DNA of 29,265 bases from Methylobacterium sp. (lineage in GTDB: Bacteria; Pseudomonadota; Alphaproteobacteria; Rhizobiales; Beijerinckiaceae). The translations under genes and the position numbers were made by a program. The stretch covers positions 1 to 29,265 of the forward strand of contig JAJKJG010000124.1 in the NCBI GenBank assembly GCA_021154065.1. The letters run 5' to 3'. This document shows, piece after piece, positions 16,401 to 23,552 of this stretch (position 1 is the first letter of the stretch; every line of letters starts with the position of its first letter). Below the pieces are notes generated by a model that did no database searches, was not told where the DNA came from, and was given only the letters and a program-made list of their open reading frames with translations.

Positions 16401-18589
16401 ACCTCATCGAACAGTCGAACGTTTTCGATCGCGATGACCGCCTGGTCGGCGAAGGTCTCGACGAGCTCGATCTGCTTCTCGGCGAAAGAATGCACCGCGC
16501 TGCGAGTCAGAATGATGACCCCCAAGACGAAGCCGTCGCGCAGCAGCGGGATGCCGAGCGTGGCCCGATAGTTCCCGAGTTTCTGGCTTTGCCGCAGCTC
16601 ATATTCCGGATCGGCGAGGCAGTCGGGCAGATGAATTGTGCGTCGCTCGAGGGCAACCCGGCCGCAGACCGAACCGCGATCTGGCGTGAGGGGGTGATCG
16701 GTCAGGAACTCAACCTGCTCGGGCGAGGCATTCCGATGTGACGCCAAATGGAAGAGCCCGTTCCTTTTCCGCATGATGAAGACGTTCTCTGCCTGGCATA
16801 AGCGCTGCGCCGTTTCGGCGATCGCATCGAGCACCGGCTGGATGTCGGATGGCGAGCGGCTGATCACATTGAGCACTTCACTCGTCGCGGTCTGATATTC
16901 GAGGGATTCCTGCAGCTCGGCGGTGCGCGTCTGGACTTCCTCGAACAGGCGCGCATTCTCGATCGCGATGACGGCCTGGTCGGCGAAGGTCTGGAGCACG
17001 GCGATCTGCTTCTCGGAGAATGGCCGGACCTCCGTCCGGCGAATGACGATTGCGCCGATCGCAACCTCCTCCCGCAGCAGGGGCGTGGCGAGAAGCGTTC
17101 GGTGGCCCTGCCTCATGGCCATCGCGTGCCCGTCCGGGAACTCCTCCGCGGCCGCTTGGAGGTCGGCGACGTGCATCGGCTTGCCGTCGACGATCGCCCG
17201 TCCGGTCACCCAGCCGCGTGAGATCGGCCACTTCGCGATGTCGACCGGAATGGGGCCGCGATGCGAGGCGACCGAAAGGAACTCGCCTTCCCGCAGCAGG
17301 ATGACGGCGTCGTAGGCGTCACAGAGGCGGCGAGCCGTTTCCACGATCGCGTCGAGAACCGGCTGGATCTGAGCCGGCGAGCGGCTGATGACGTTGAGCA
17401 CGTCGCCGGTCGCAGTCTGGTACTCGAGCGCCTCCTCGAGCTCGCGCGTGCGCGCCTGCACCTCGTCGAAGAGGCGCACGTTCTCGATCGCGATCACGGC
17501 CTGGTCGGCAAACGTCGTCACGAGCTCCATCTGGCTCGCGCTGAAGGGCTCAGGCAGGCATTTCGCGACGAAGATGACGCCGATGACGGTTCCTTCCCGG
17601 AACAGCGGCACGCCGATGGCTGCCCGATAGCCGCCGATATGCTGCGCCTCGCTCCAGGTGTAGTCCGGATCGGCGAGAACGTCGGGCACGTGCACCAGGC
17701 GGCCTTCGAGGGCGGCACGACCGGTGATGCTGCCGCGGTCGACCGGAACCTCGAGCGGCTTGAAGTAGGCCTTGATCCTTTCGTGGACCTCGGTGCCGTG
17801 ACCGAAGCTCGCCGCCCAGCGGAAGAAATTGCCGTCGCGCAGGAAGAGCCAGGAATGGTCGGCGTCGCAGAGCCGCGTCGCCGACTCGACGAGCGTGTCG
17901 AGGACAGCCTCGAGGTTGAACGTCGAGCGGCTTATGACCTTGAGAACGTCGGCGGTCGCGGTCTGCTGCCGCAGCGCCTCGCCGAGCTCGTCCGTCCGCG
18001 CGCGGACCTCCTGGAACAGCCGCACGTTCTCGATCGCGATCACCGCCTGATCGGCGAACGTGGTCACGAGCTCGATCTGGGCCTGCGAGAACGGCGAGAC
18101 GGTGCTGCGCAGGAGCCCGAGCGCGCCGACGGCCAACCCGTCGCGCATCAGCGGCACGCCGAGCATGGTGCGAAAACGTCCGATGCGCTGGAACTCGGGG
18201 TAGGCGTAGTCCGGATCGGCGAGGCAGTCCTCGACGTGGACGGGGCCGCCCTCCAAGGTCGCGCGGCCGATCAGCGATCCCGGCCCCGGCGAAAGCGGGT
18301 GCTCGACGGCATACCTGACGAGCTCGGCATCGGCCCGGTTCGCTGCGACCGTGTGGTAGAGCCCGTCCGCCTTGCGCACGTAGGCAAGCGCAAACTCTGC
18401 CCCGCAGAGGCGCGCCGCGGTCGCGACGATCGCCTCCAGAACGGGCTCCACGCGCGAGCCCGGTCCCATCGTCGAGACGATGCGCAGGATCTCGCCCGTC
18501 GCCGCAAGCTGCTCGGCAAGCGCGAGCTCGCGCGCCGACGGCGCGCTTGCGGCAGCGGGTTCACGCTCGACGCTCCGGCGCCGCCTCAC
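13397..18589 (-). CDS. Soluble hybrid-length sensor histidine kinase with eight tandem GAF domains
   Basis: A 1730-residue protein with no membrane segment. After a short N-terminus come eight GAF domains, each ending in a TFADQAVIAIEN-type helix (the last is TFAAQSVVAIQN), joined by helical linkers such as RLFDEVQARTRELEEAL followed by QTAT-x-VL-x-VISRS. Residues about 1465-1500 are the H-box (GQLTAGIAHEIKNPLNFVNN, His1482). The ATPase domain has NLISNG (about 1613-1618), DNGTGIP (about 1654) and GEGTGLGL (about 1680). It would autophosphorylate in response to small ligands or redox/gas signals bound by the GAF units, then pass phosphate to the two receivers encoded next. The start is GTG at 18589 with GAGG seven bases upstream. 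The GAF repeats have a near-constant DNA period. Confidence 0.93.
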   Translation of the reverse strand: MRRRRSVEREPAAASAPSARELALAEQLAATGEILRIVSTMGPGSRVEPVLEAIVATAARLCGAEFALAYVRKADGLYHTVAANRADAELVRYAVEHPLSPGPGSLIGRATLEGGPVHVEDCLADPDYAYPEFQRIGRFRTMLGVPLMRDGLAVGALGLLRSTVSPFSQAQIELVTTFADQAVIAIENVRLFQEVRARTDELGEALRQQTATADVLKVISRSTFNLEAVLDTLVESATRLCDADHSWLFLRDGNFFRWAASFGHGTEVHERIKAYFKPLEVPVDRGSITGRAALEGRLVHVPDVLADPDYTWSEAQHIGGYRAAIGVPLFREGTVIGVIFVAKCLPEPFSASQMELVTTFADQAVIAIENVRLFDEVQARTRELEEALEYQTATGDVLNVISRSPAQIQPVLDAIVETARRLCDAYDAVILLREGEFLSVASHRGPIPVDIAKWPISRGWVTGRAIVDGKPMHVADLQAAAEEFPDGHAMAMRQGHRTLLATPLLREEVAIGAIVIRRTEVRPFSEKQIAVLQTFADQAVIAIENARLFEEVQTRTAELQESLEYQTATSEVLNVISRSPSDIQPVLDAIAETAQRLCQAENVFIMRKRNGLFHLASHRNASPEQVEFLTDHPLTPDRGSVCGRVALERRTIHLPDCLADPEYELRQSQKLGNYRATLGIPLLRDGFVLGVIILTRSAVHSFAEKQIELVETFADQAVIAIENVRLFDEVNARTAELAEALGYQTATSDVLNVISRSPSELQPVLEAIVQTAAGLCSAEYAFIAKCDGEICELVAANRMQAEHIQYLARKPIAIDRGSVTGRVALEHSTVHIVDVLADPDFKHLEWQRVGRQRTVLGVPLMREGVLLGAILLARTEVAPFSDKQIELVTTFADQAVIAIENARLFEEVQTRTAELTEALEQQTATSEVLQVISRSAFDLQTVLDTLVQSAARLGDADIGTITRQRDGSFFREALYGFSDEFIEYVRAIPVRPEKGNISGRALLEGKIVQIEDVERDPDYTWDEAKRTGRYRTLLGVPLVRHGKPIGVMALGRREVRPFNQREIDLVTTFADQAVIAIENVRLFDEVQARTRDLEELLQQQTATAEVLKVISRSTFELQPVLDTLVESAARLCEADMAAVARQTGTAFHYAATFGYSPELKAYLVGIPHTPGAGSIIGRTLEGGSTVHVADVLADPNYRLRDVQEKAGYRTVLCVPLLRERTPIGVVVLTRRAVRPFTDKQIELVTTFADQAVIAIENVRLFDEVQARTGELAKSVGELQALGEVSQAVNSTLDLETVLKTIVAKAVQLSATDAGAIYVFSKLRQKFRLRATYGMSDAMIAEIGKQGGVRLGESYIGAAAESGQAVQVPDLMTEAASPMRDLILGAGYRGLLAVPLLRPGGIVGALVVRRKEPGAFPASTIDLLQTFAAQSVVAIQNARLFEDVEARTRELAKSLEELRAAQERLIQTEKLASLGQLTAGIAHEIKNPLNFVNNFAALSIELIDELKDAIRSTPPDEEQAAELMALLAGNLGKVVQHGKRADSIVKNMLLHSRAGSGERRVADINLLVEESLNLAYHGARAEKQGFNVTIERSLDPSAGEVDVLPQEITRVFLNLISNGFYATVKRKERASAAYEPILLAATRNLGDRVEIRIRDNGTGIPPEVKEKMFDPFFTTKPAGEGTGLGLSLSHDIVVKQHRGSIEVDTSPGEYTEFRIVLPRAAASPANDEVKR

Positions 18590-18629
18590 GCGTTTGCCTC
18601 GCCGGCATCCGCCGGTGCCTCCGGCCGGC

Positions 18630-18728
18630 TCATTCGACGACCTCGTCGGCGCGGGCGATGAGCGCGGGCGGAATGCTCCTAACCGCCGCAGCGGTCACGA
18701 GTCCCTTGACGACCTCCCGCCGCTTCAT
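18630..18728 (-). pseudogene. Remnant of a PF04392-type ABC substrate-binding protein with a large internal deletion
   Basis: A 32-codon frame, ATG to TGA. Its first ~19 residues (MKRREVVKGLVTAAAVRSI) are the start of a signal peptide in the style of the binding proteins at 27-29 kb (MRRREVIAGMGALAALA). Its last 13 residues (PPALIARADEVVE) are the characteristic C-terminus of that same family (FLARADEVIE in the 27,043-27,999 gene). The ~290 residues between are missing, leaving an in-frame fusion of both ends. It lies 40 bases upstream of the multi-GAF kinase on the same strand, so the intact ancestor was probably the first gene of that operon. Confidence 0.7.
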
Positions 18729-18997
18729 CGAGCCCCTCTCGCACCCGCCTAGAGGCCAGTGAAGCATGCAACGTCGCGAAGCGAAAGGCGGCTGCGCCTT
18801 GTCGGAACTTGCCCGCACGTCCCCGGTTGTGTGTTCACGAACTCGCCGAGCTCCCGCCTGCCGCATGGCGGTGCGCTCATCCCTGGAAGCACTCGAAACC
18901 AAATAGCCGGTCTGACCGTGAGCACGTAGGCCGGCGGCGGTCTCGGCGAGATCGAGCCCTCGCGACGGCTTGGGCATCCTTACCCTGGAGACGAGCG

Positions 18998-19510
18998 ATG
19001 GCCGACAAGACGAGCTTCACGCCGGAGGAATGGGCGCGGGTCGTCGCCAGTCCCCTCCTGGTCGGGATGGCGATCACGGCAGCCGACCCGAGCGGCGTGT
19101 GGGGGCTGCTGAAGGAAGGGATGGCCGGCGGCTGGGCCCTTGTCGAGGCAAAGCAGAATGCGCAAGCCAGTCCGCTGGTGAAAGCGGTGGCGGAGGGCTT
19201 CTCCGATTCCGCCACGCGAACCGCGGTGCAGCAGCACATCCAATCGCAGTTCAAGGGCGCGAAGATGCCTGAGGTGAAAGCAAAGGCGATCGGCGAGTTG
19301 CGGGCCGTCTCCGCGCTCCTCGACCAGAAGGCGCCGCAGGACGCCGGCGCCTTCAAGGCGTGGCTTCGGGAGGTTGCCCAGAAAGCCGCCGAGGCTGGAA
19401 ACGAAGGCGGATTCCTCGGCTTCGGCGGCGTTGCGGTCAGCGATGCCGAAAAGGCCACGCTTGCGGAGATCGCCGGCGCCTTGGGAACCGGTGGCGCGAC
19501 CCGCGCCTGA
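18998..19510 (+). CDS. Conserved protein of unknown function, upstream of the DUF3597 gene
   Basis: A 170-residue protein starting MADKTSFTPEEW, with a GGAG ribosome-binding site; the longer frame from 18809 has no family character. It is mostly helical and soluble: SFTPEEWARVVASPLLVGMA, then a Gly/Ala-rich stretch (GVWGLLKEGMAGGWALVEAK) and a second helical half (AFKAWLREVAQKAAEAGNEG, then GFLGFGGVAVSDAEKATLAE). I do not recognise a named domain. The gene ends 11 bases before the DUF3597 gene, whose ribosome-binding site overlaps its stop, so the two form an operon. Confidence 0.8.
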   Translation: MADKTSFTPEEWARVVASPLLVGMAITAADPSGVWGLLKEGMAGGWALVEAKQNAQASPLVKAVAEGFSDSATRTAVQQHIQSQFKGAKMPEVKAKAIGELRAVSALLDQKAPQDAGAFKAWLREVAQKAAEAGNEGGFLGFGGVAVSDAEKATLAEIAGALGTGGATRA

Positions 19511-19521
19511 GGGAGGACACC

Positions 19522-19944
19522 ATGAGCATCTTCGGAAAGATCAAGGACGCGATCTTCGGTTCGGCGAAAGCCAAGGAGGCGGCGCCGGCAAGTCCGGCCG
19601 CACCTTCGTCGCCAGGCGCGCCCGCCGGCGCGTCGCCGCCGAAACCGACGGCCGGAGCGGCGCCGGCGGCGAGCGCGCCGATCTCGCAGGTCGACGTCGA
19701 GGCCGTGCTGACGGAGCGCGCCGCGCAAAACAAGCAGAAGCTCGATTGGCGCCGCTCGATCGTCGACCTGATGAAGCTTCTCGATCTCGACAGCAGCCTC
19801 GCCGCGCGCAGGGAGCTCGCCAAGGAGCTGGGTTACGCCGGCGACACGGACGACTCCTCAGCCATGAACATCTGGCTGCACAAGCAGGTCATGACCAAGC
19901 TTGCGGCGAGCGGCGGCAAGGTGCCGGACGATCTCAAGACATGA
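19522..19944 (+). CDS. DUF3597 family protein
   Basis: A 140-residue protein. It has the family start (MSIFGKIKDAIFGSA), an Ala/Pro-rich flexible segment (about 17-55), and the DUF3597 core: VDVEAVLTERAAQNKQKLDW, SIVDLMKLLDLDSSLAARRE, LAKELGYAGDTDDSSAMNIW, ending KLAASGGKVPDDLKT. The core resembles a small helical DNA- or peptidoglycan-associated fold, but the biochemical role is unknown. The ribosome-binding site GGGAGG lies 6-10 bases before the ATG. It is second in a two-gene operon. Confidence 0.88.
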   Translation: MSIFGKIKDAIFGSAKAKEAAPASPAAPSSPGAPAGASPPKPTAGAAPAASAPISQVDVEAVLTERAAQNKQKLDWRRSIVDLMKLLDLDSSLAARRELAKELGYAGDTDDSSAMNIWLHKQVMTKLAASGGKVPDDLKT

Positions 19945-20009
19945 TCGACGGCTCATGACGCTTGCCGGGGCGTGTCGAATGCTCGATCGTGAAGAACGGG
20001 TGCGGCATC

Positions 20010-20450
20010 TCACTCGCTCGCAGCACGCTCAGCGGCGGCAGCCAGCTGCCGACGAAGCGCCTTCATCTCCTCGAACCGCTCCGTCACGTCGCGCATGAGC
20101 GCCGCCATGCCGACCATGCGGCCGATCTCGTCCTTGAGCGGCACGATCGTGAACTCGACCGAGATCCGCTCGCCGTCCTTGCGGATGGCCGGCACCGAGA
20201 GAAGATCCCCGTCGCCGTACCGGCTCCGGCCGGTCTCGACGACCCGCCGCCAGCCCTTCCAGTGAGCGGTCCGCAGGCGCTCGGGGATGATCAGGTCGAG
20301 CGACTGCCCGACCGCCTCGCCGGCGCGGTGTCCGAAAATCCGCTCTGCGCCGGGGTTCCAGAGGCGGATGATCCCAGATCGATCGGCCGCCACCACCGCG
20401 TCGGCGGAAGCGGAGACGATGCCGTCGGCCGCGAGGCGCGCTAGATCCAC
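20010..20450 (-). CDS. PAS-domain-only sensor protein
   Basis: A 146-residue soluble protein consisting of one PAS domain (about 5-125: SADAVVAADRSGIIRLWNPG, AERIFGHRAGEAVGQSLDLI, IPERLRTAHWKGW, VPAIRKDGERISVEFTI, MAALMRDVTERFEEMK) and a short C-terminal helix (ALRRQLAAAAERAA). There is no kinase, GGDEF or DNA-binding output, so it would have to act through a partner. The start is GTG at 20450, supported by a strong GAGGAGG ribosome-binding site about 7 bases upstream; the longer frame upstream overlaps the neighbouring oxidoreductase gene. The 28-base gap to that gene suggests cotranscription. Confidence 0.85.
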   Translation of the reverse strand: MDLARLAADGIVSASADAVVAADRSGIIRLWNPGAERIFGHRAGEAVGQSLDLIIPERLRTAHWKGWRRVVETGRSRYGDGDLLSVPAIRKDGERISVEFTIVPLKDEIGRMVGMAALMRDVTERFEEMKALRRQLAAAAERAASE

Positions 20451-20478
20451 CGGAACCCTCCTCGACCGGTGCGGTGGC

Positions 20479-21562
20479 TTACCCTTGCGCAGCCCCGCGT
20501 TCCAACCGCTTTTGTGCGTCGCGAGCCAGCATGGTCGTGAGGTCTCTTGCCGACATCTCCTTCGCAAGACGGAACGCTTGACCGGCCCAGAGCGCGGTGA
20601 AGTCATCCCGGCCCGCTGCTTCGGCTTTCGTCCGCAGCGGCGCTAAGGCCGTCGCAGCGAGCGGGAAATCCGGGGCGGTGTCCGATATCGCACCGATCTC
20701 GCGCATGGCGCGGTTCATGATCCCTCTCGCGGGCCGTCCCGTGAAGACGTTGGTCAGAGCCGTTTCATTCTCGTGCGCGCTCAGCAGCGCCTCGCGGTGC
20801 ACGGGCCTGATCGTGGCCTCAGGGCAAAGGAGGTAGGCCGTGCCGATCTGCACGCCCGAGGCGCCCAACGCGAATGCGGCGGCGATGCCGCGCCCGTCGG
20901 CGATGCCCCCTGCCGCGATGACCGGCACCTTCACGGCATCGGCGATCTGCGGCACGAGTGCCATCGTGCCCACCTGGGTGTCGACGTTGTGGCTCAGGAA
21001 CATCGCCTGATGGCCACCGGCCTCGAACCCTTGGGCGATGATCGCATCACAGCCTCGCTCCTCCAGCCAACGCGCCTCCCGGACCGAGTTTGCGGACGAG
21101 AGAACCCGGGCGCCGGTCGCCTTCACGCGCTCGAGCAAGTCAGAGGCGGGCAACCCGAAATGGAAGCTGACGGCCTCGGGCTGGAACTCCTCGACACCCC
21201 GGCAAAAAGCATCGTCGAACGGGGTTCCGGATGGCCGCAGGGTTTGGCGCCTCCGCGTCGATTCCAAGCTCGGCGTAGTAGGGCCTGAGCCGGTCCCGCC
21301 ATCGGGCTTCCCTGGCCGGGTCGGAGCGCGACGGCGTATGGCAAAAGAAGTTCAGATTGACCGGCCGTGAGGTCCTCTGCCGGATCACGCCGAGATCGTT
21401 GCGCGCCTGATCCGGCGTGAGCATGGCGCATGGCAGCGAGCCCAGCCCACCTGTTTCCGAGACTTGGATCACCATCTCGGGCGACACTGCTCCGGCCATC
21501 GGGGCCTGGATGATGGGATGCTCGATGCCGAGGAGGTCGAGAAGCCGGGCGTCGGGCCACAT
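20479..21562 (-). pseudogene. Nitronate monooxygenase / 2-nitropropane dioxygenase-like flavoprotein, split by one extra base
   Basis: The N-terminal part (from ATG 21562) reads LLDLLGIEHPIIQAPMAG and on to YYAELGIDAEAPNPAAIR. The next frame then continues TPFDDAFCRGVEEFQPEAVS, FHFGLPASDLLERVKATGAR, GFEAGGHQ, PVIAAGGIADGRGIAAAFAL. Together they are a typical FMN-dependent nitronate monooxygenase. The break is at a run of four G (21221-21224; CCCC in the coding strand). Removing one base gives AAIRNPFDDA without a gap and a 1083-nt gene encoding 360 residues, normal for the family. The flavin-site motifs and the catalytic-region GGHQ are intact, so this is either a very recent mutation or a sequencing error. 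It is followed by the PAS gene. Confidence 0.9.
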
Positions 21563-21889
21563 GGGAGGGGTCCATAGGCGAGTGATAATCCGCCGAGCTA
21601 TACGCGCCTCAGCCGCGCTGTAGAAGTTCCTGCAGCTGCGGCAGACCGCCTTCGTTCGGAGATGATCCGATTGTCGGTGACGTTCGGATGAGCGCCAATC
21701 TCGATCGTGCTCTCCATCGCCACCACCCGAGTTGCCCCAGCCAGGGAAAATCAGCGATACGAGGTTGGCGTCCTCACGGAGGCTTTCTAGGCCATCTCTG
21801 AATTTAGGTGCCCGAGGTCGCGGGGCTCCGGCGACGCGGCCGATCTCAAGGACGCAGTCCTTGCTGGCCATTCGGGGAGCGTTGCCTCG
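21563..21889. other. 327-bp gap with a possible short frameshifted reading frame
   Basis: No recognisable complete gene is present. On the minus strand an ATG at 21717 opens MESTIEIGAHPNVTDNRIIS. One base out of frame, the same strand then ends in PNEGGLPQLQELLQRG and a TGA (21611-21609). Joined by a single-base shift this would be a ~35-residue peptide. I cannot assign it and regard it as uncertain. The rest holds presumptive promoter sequence for the oxidoreductase gene and the 3' side of the DUF4142 gene. Confidence 0.35.
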
Positions 21890-22454
21890 TCAAGGACCAA
21901 CTGCGTGCCGGACCTGGCGAGCTTCGTCGAGTAGGCCTTGCAATCGAGCCTTGCTGTCCCGCGCGACGGCGGCGACCCATCCATCCGGCGAGCTCTCGGC
22001 TTGCGCGTACGCCGCCATCTCCTGTTCCAGGGCTTGGACTTGAACCTCCGCGTAGCGCCGGCTGAGCTCCAGCGAATCGAGCGGCTCCAGGTTCTCCAGG
22101 ATGACCTTGTGCTCGAGCGCGGGTACCGGCGAAACAGCCAGCGTTCGCGCGCGGGCGGCGGACAGCAGGCTTGCGATCTGCTCGCGGCGGAACTCGGCCA
22201 TTCGCCTGGCAAACGCGCGGACCTCCGGCCGGGTGTCGCGCGAGGCCGCGAGCTCGGCCGCCTGGGCTTGCAGGACCGCGGCGCTGTGCGCCAGCCGCAG
22301 AAAGGTCTCGGCGTCCGGAACCGGCCGCGAGCGTGCTGCCGGCTGCGCGGGCTGAGCCGCCGCCGGAGCGATCATCCGCTGCTGCTCCCCAGGCCCCGGC
22401 GGCCAGGCAAAGCCGGGCCAACGCGCCCTGCGCGGAAATACCCCGGTGCATCAT
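21890..22454 (-). pseudogene. DUF4142 family exported protein, signal peptide and domain in different frames
   Basis: An ATG at 22454 overlaps the napC TGA as ATGA and opens a signal-peptide-like sequence ([20 protein letters not shown]). That frame then becomes Gly/Arg-rich. From about 22375 the next frame gives the DUF4142 domain: FLRLAHSAAVLQAQAAELAA, VRAFARRMAEFRREQIASLL, RRYAEVQVQALEQEMAAYAQ, ending at 21890. One base too many between about 22400 and 22360 would explain this. If instead translation starts at 22375 (ATG), the protein lacks a proper signal peptide. DUF4142 proteins are ferritin-like four-helix exported proteins. Position and overlap make it the last gene of the nap transcript. 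Confidence 0.65.
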
Positions 22455-23068
22455 TGCCATCCCGGGACCCCGGACATGTTCGGCAGCTTGTGGGCGATGC
22501 CCTTGTGACAGTCGATGCAGGTCTTCTCGCCGCTGAAGAGGGAGCGCTCGTGCGCCTGGGCCGCGCGCGGGTTCTGCTTCGTCAGGTCCATGGATTCGCT
22601 GCTGTGGCAATTGCGGCATTCGAGCGAGTCGTTCGCCTTCATGCGCTCCCACTCGCGTTCGGCGAGGTGCTTGCGCAGCGCCAGGAACTTGTCCCGCGTA
22701 TCGATGGAGCCGAAGATGTGGCCCCACACCTCCTTCGAGGCCTGCATCTTGCGGGCAATCTTATTGGTCCAGCTGTGCGGCACGTGACAGTCCGGGCAGG
22801 TCGCGCGCACGCCCGAGCGGTTGGTGAAGTGGATCGTGCCCTTCAGCTCCTCGAAGACGTTGGTCTTCATCTCGTGGCAGCTCACGCAGAACTTCTCGGT
22901 GTTGGTGGCTTCCAGGACGGTGTTGAAGCCGCCCCAGAAGAACACGCCGGCGACGAACCCGCCGAGCGTCAGGAAGGCGAGGCTGAGCGTGCGCGCCGGC
23001 GAGAAGGCTTGCCGGATCCAGTCGCGCAGCCGCGAGTGGCCGAGAACCCGCGTGACAACGGTCGTCAT
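22451..23068 (-). CDS. napC: Membrane-anchored tetraheme c-type cytochrome NapC
   Basis: A 205-residue quinol dehydrogenase that passes electrons from the membrane quinol pool to periplasmic NapB/NapA. One N-terminal membrane anchor (about 28-46, [20 protein letters not shown]) is followed by four CxxCH heme sites: CVSCH (61-65), CPDCH (91-95), CRNCH (151-155) and CIDCH (184-188). This is the NapC/NirT pattern, at normal length. The start is ATG at 23068, one base after the napB stop; the longer frame upstream is a shadow. Its own stop overlaps the next gene by 4 nt. Fifth gene of napEDABC. Confidence 0.96.
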   Translation of the reverse strand: MTTVVTRVLGHSRLRDWIRQAFSPARTLSLAFLTLGGFVAGVFFWGGFNTVLEATNTEKFCVSCHEMKTNVFEELKGTIHFTNRSGVRATCPDCHVPHSWTNKIARKMQASKEVWGHIFGSIDTRDKFLALRKHLAEREWERMKANDSLECRNCHSSESMDLTKQNPRAAQAHERSLFSGEKTCIDCHKGIAHKLPNMSGVPGWQ

Positions 23069-23069
23069 G

Positions 23070-23552
23070 TCAGCGACCTCGCCGATCGGGCTCGGCCATC
23101 GCGTCCATGTCGGTGAACCGGTTCTCCACCAGGGGCGCCGCAGCCGTCTGCGGGACGTGGCAGGAAAGGCAGACGTAGCGTCGCGGCGACACGCCGCCGA
23201 GGAAGTTGCCGTCACGGTCCTGGTAGTGGGTGACGCTGATCATCGGCGCCTGGCTCTGCTCGGTGAACTTGCGCGAGTGGCAGGCCAGGCACTTGTTGGC
23301 ATTGAGATCGAGCGCGTAGCCCTCGATGGAGTGCGGGATGAGCGGGGGCTGGTCGGGGTAGTTGCGGCGCCGGCGGACGTCGTCGGTGACCTGTTGTTGC
23401 ATCGGCGGCGCCGGCGCCTCGCGCGTGAACGGCTCCGGACCCTTGAGACGAGGGGCGTCGCGGCCGGGACCGCCGATCTGCTGCGCCCAAAGCGCTCCCG
23501 CAAACAGGCAGGGCAACGCTGCGACGAGCGAGAGCAGGACCGGCCGCCTCAT
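23070..23552 (-). CDS. napB: Periplasmic nitrate reductase diheme cytochrome NapB
   Basis: A 160-residue electron-transfer subunit. It has a Sec signal peptide ([20 protein letters not shown], then LWAQ) and two heme c sites, CLACH (about 88-92) and CLSCH (about 128-132). Other family features are [20 protein letters not shown] and [11 protein letters not shown], and a C-terminal [10 protein letters not shown] close to the family's usual end. It receives electrons from NapC and gives them to the Fe-S cluster of NapA. The ATG at 23552 overlaps the napA TGA as ATGA. The longer frame upstream is only napA antisense-frame noise. Confidence 0.95.
   Translation of the reverse strand: MRRPVLLSLVAALPCLFAGALWAQQIGGPGRDAPRLKGPEPFTREAPAPPMQQQVTDDVRRRRNYPDQPPLIPHSIEGYALDLNANKCLACHSRKFTEQSQAPMISVTHYQDRDGNFLGGVSPRRYVCLSCHVPQTAAAPLVENRFTDMDAMAEPDRRGR

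Noticed and set aside
13502..16741. Very long plus-strand open frame opposite the GAF kinase (about 1079 codons)
   Set aside because: Its repetitive composition follows the antisense of the GAF repeats. There is no domain on this strand, and the minus-strand kinase is unambiguous.
13300..18600. CRISPR-like regular spacing of repeats
   Set aside because: The regular repeats are codon-phased parts of GAF domains about 534 bp apart, not short direct repeats with spacers.
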